Source: a virus. From it: a stretch of 64,000 nucleotides of DNA. The stretch lies in IMG/VR virus record IMGVR_UViG_3300044695_006482, positions 1-64,000 of that record. One strand, 5' to 3'. Shown here piece by piece: positions 63,181 to 64,000 of this stretch (position 1 is its first letter; each line of letters starts with the position of its first letter). The notes beneath the pieces are model-generated. The model was given only the letters and a program-made list of their open reading frames with translations, ran no database searches and was not told the origin of the DNA. The translations under genes were made by a program, and so were the position numbers.

Positions 63181-64000
63181 TGGCGATTCTTGGTGTCGGA
63201 GGAAGGCTTCGGCTCAAGCGTGAAGCACCGGAACCGACCGTCCTCCGCCCCGGCAACGTCCACGTCGGCAGTCGGTCGATCTACATGCGCAACCCAGCGT
63301 TCTGGTCAGGCGACCAGATCACGCTGAGCTGCGCCAACGGGCTGCCCCTCGACACGAGCACGAATGGACCTGACTGCCCCGATGGGTTCTCGATGTTCTT
63401 CGGCGGCGACTGGACACTGGGGTCAAACCGCAGCCATGTCACCAGTGACACAGGCAATTTCTATAGTGCAACTGATACTATTCAGTTCTATATGCGGCCA
63501 GAAGAGTGTGGGCTAACTCAGACCGCAACATACTTTATTTACAGAGATCAACTGGATCGCATCAGCTTTTACACGACGCGCTCGGCTGCCCTGAACGGCC
63601 AAACAGCAAATCGGATACCACTCTTTAGGGTTGACTTCAACGCACTCATTGTCTCCGCTACGGGAACCGCCGAGTACGAAAGCGCGATTGCAACGTGCTC
63701 AACTGATATAGGCGACTACTACTTCAGTGATTCACAGGACGAAGTAACACTGGCCTCGATCTGTGACTTTGCCCCTGATTACACGAGCCCGCCCGCCTGG
63801 ATCACCGAGTACGACAACGCGGATCTGACGCCGCGCTACTACATCAATGCAGGGGGGACCGGCGCACTGTGGATGATCCAGGCCGATCTGCAGAGCTGGT
63901 CACTCACGCTCAATGCCCCCGAGGTCGACACAACAGCAGTAGGCGAAAAGTTCGGTGATGCTGTAAAGAGCATTGTCAACGGAGGCGGGTCACTTGACTT
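63180..64000 (+). CDS. Tail structural protein, cut by window end
   Basis: ATG at 63180 overlaps the preceding stop (TAATG). The frame is open to the last base, giving at least 273 aa: AILGVGGRLRLKREAPEPTV, VGSRSIYMRNPAFWSGDQIT, then a beta-rich body with several Cys and, near the edge, LNAPEVDTTAVGEKFGDAVK and SIVNGGGSLD. The last motif parallels ETTAMG...GATGSATI in the gene before, so it too carries a tail-tube-like domain. Confidence 0.8.
   Translation, partial: MAILGVGGRLRLKREAPEPTVLRPGNVHVGSRSIYMRNPAFWSGDQITLSCANGLPLDTSTNGPDCPDGFSMFFGGDWTLGSNRSHVTSDTGNFYSATDTIQFYMRPEECGLTQTATYFIYRDQLDRISFYTTRSAALNGQTANRIPLFRVDFNALIVSATGTAEYESAIATCSTDIGDYYFSDSQDEVTLASICDFAPDYTSPPAWITEYDNADLTPRYYINAGGTGALWMIQADLQSWSLTLNAPEVDTTAVGEKFGDAVKSIVNGGGSLD

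Overview
The window is about 64 kb of a GC-rich, gene-dense genome with no housekeeping genes. It reads as a temperate, long-tailed (siphovirus-type) phage of a picocyanobacterium such as Synechococcus or Cyanobium. The phage call rests on a continuous terminase, portal, protease, capsid, tail-tube, tail-chaperone, tape-measure and tail-tip module. The cyanobacterial host is inferred from a cyAbrB-type regulator, a DUF7936-type protein, cyanophage-style tail-fibre modules and many small proteins of kinds seen in marine and freshwater Synechococcus and their phages. A tail-fibre gene is cut at the left edge and a tail gene at the right edge, so the real genome continues past both ends (or is circularly permuted).

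Layout. 1-6.3 kb: tail-fibre and receptor-binding genes, with a YdcF-like protein and a small membrane-protein cluster that may hold the holin. 6.3-7.5 kb (minus strand): a two-domain endolysin (GH73-like plus M15 peptidase). 7.5-9.9 kb: HNH endonuclease, an attP-like 43-bp copy of the 5' half of a tRNA-Pro gene, tyrosine integrase and an excisionase candidate. 9.7-15.6 kb (minus strand): small ORF, cyAbrB regulator, family A DNA polymerase and a primase-helicase. 15.8-22.6 kb: replication and nucleotide block with regulators, ssDNA-binding protein, PD-(D/E)XK exonuclease, dNMP kinase, ThyX, and a phage sigma-70 factor. 22.64-23.75 kb: about 1.1 kb without convincing genes, holding strong inverted repeats, two promoters of one type, and a roughly 660-nt highly structured non-coding RNA candidate ending in a pseudoknot and a terminator. 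23.75-34.85 kb: about 40 small accessory genes packed with ATGA overlaps, including a DUF932 protein, a gp88/DUF7227-type protein, a Csx16-like (candidate ring nuclease) protein, a NrdR-like zinc ribbon and micro membrane proteins. 34.85-63.2 kb and beyond: packaging, head and tail morphogenesis in canonical order, interrupted by a tRNA(CAU), an HNH gene and an antisense XRE repressor.

How it fits together. Integrase, excisionase and the tRNA-Pro core give the lysogeny switch, with several small DNA-binding proteins as candidate controllers. ThyX and dNMP kinase feed the polymerase. The sigma factor sits next to promoters that share a TGCTAGG(C/T)T -10 region with an unusually long spacer, which suggests a dedicated transcription class. 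The structured RNA is the most unusual object in the window. The second is a repeated Cys module (C-G-x3-I-[P/S]-x4-C) carried by four neighbouring virion-cluster proteins, one of which also has an LRAT-like domain.
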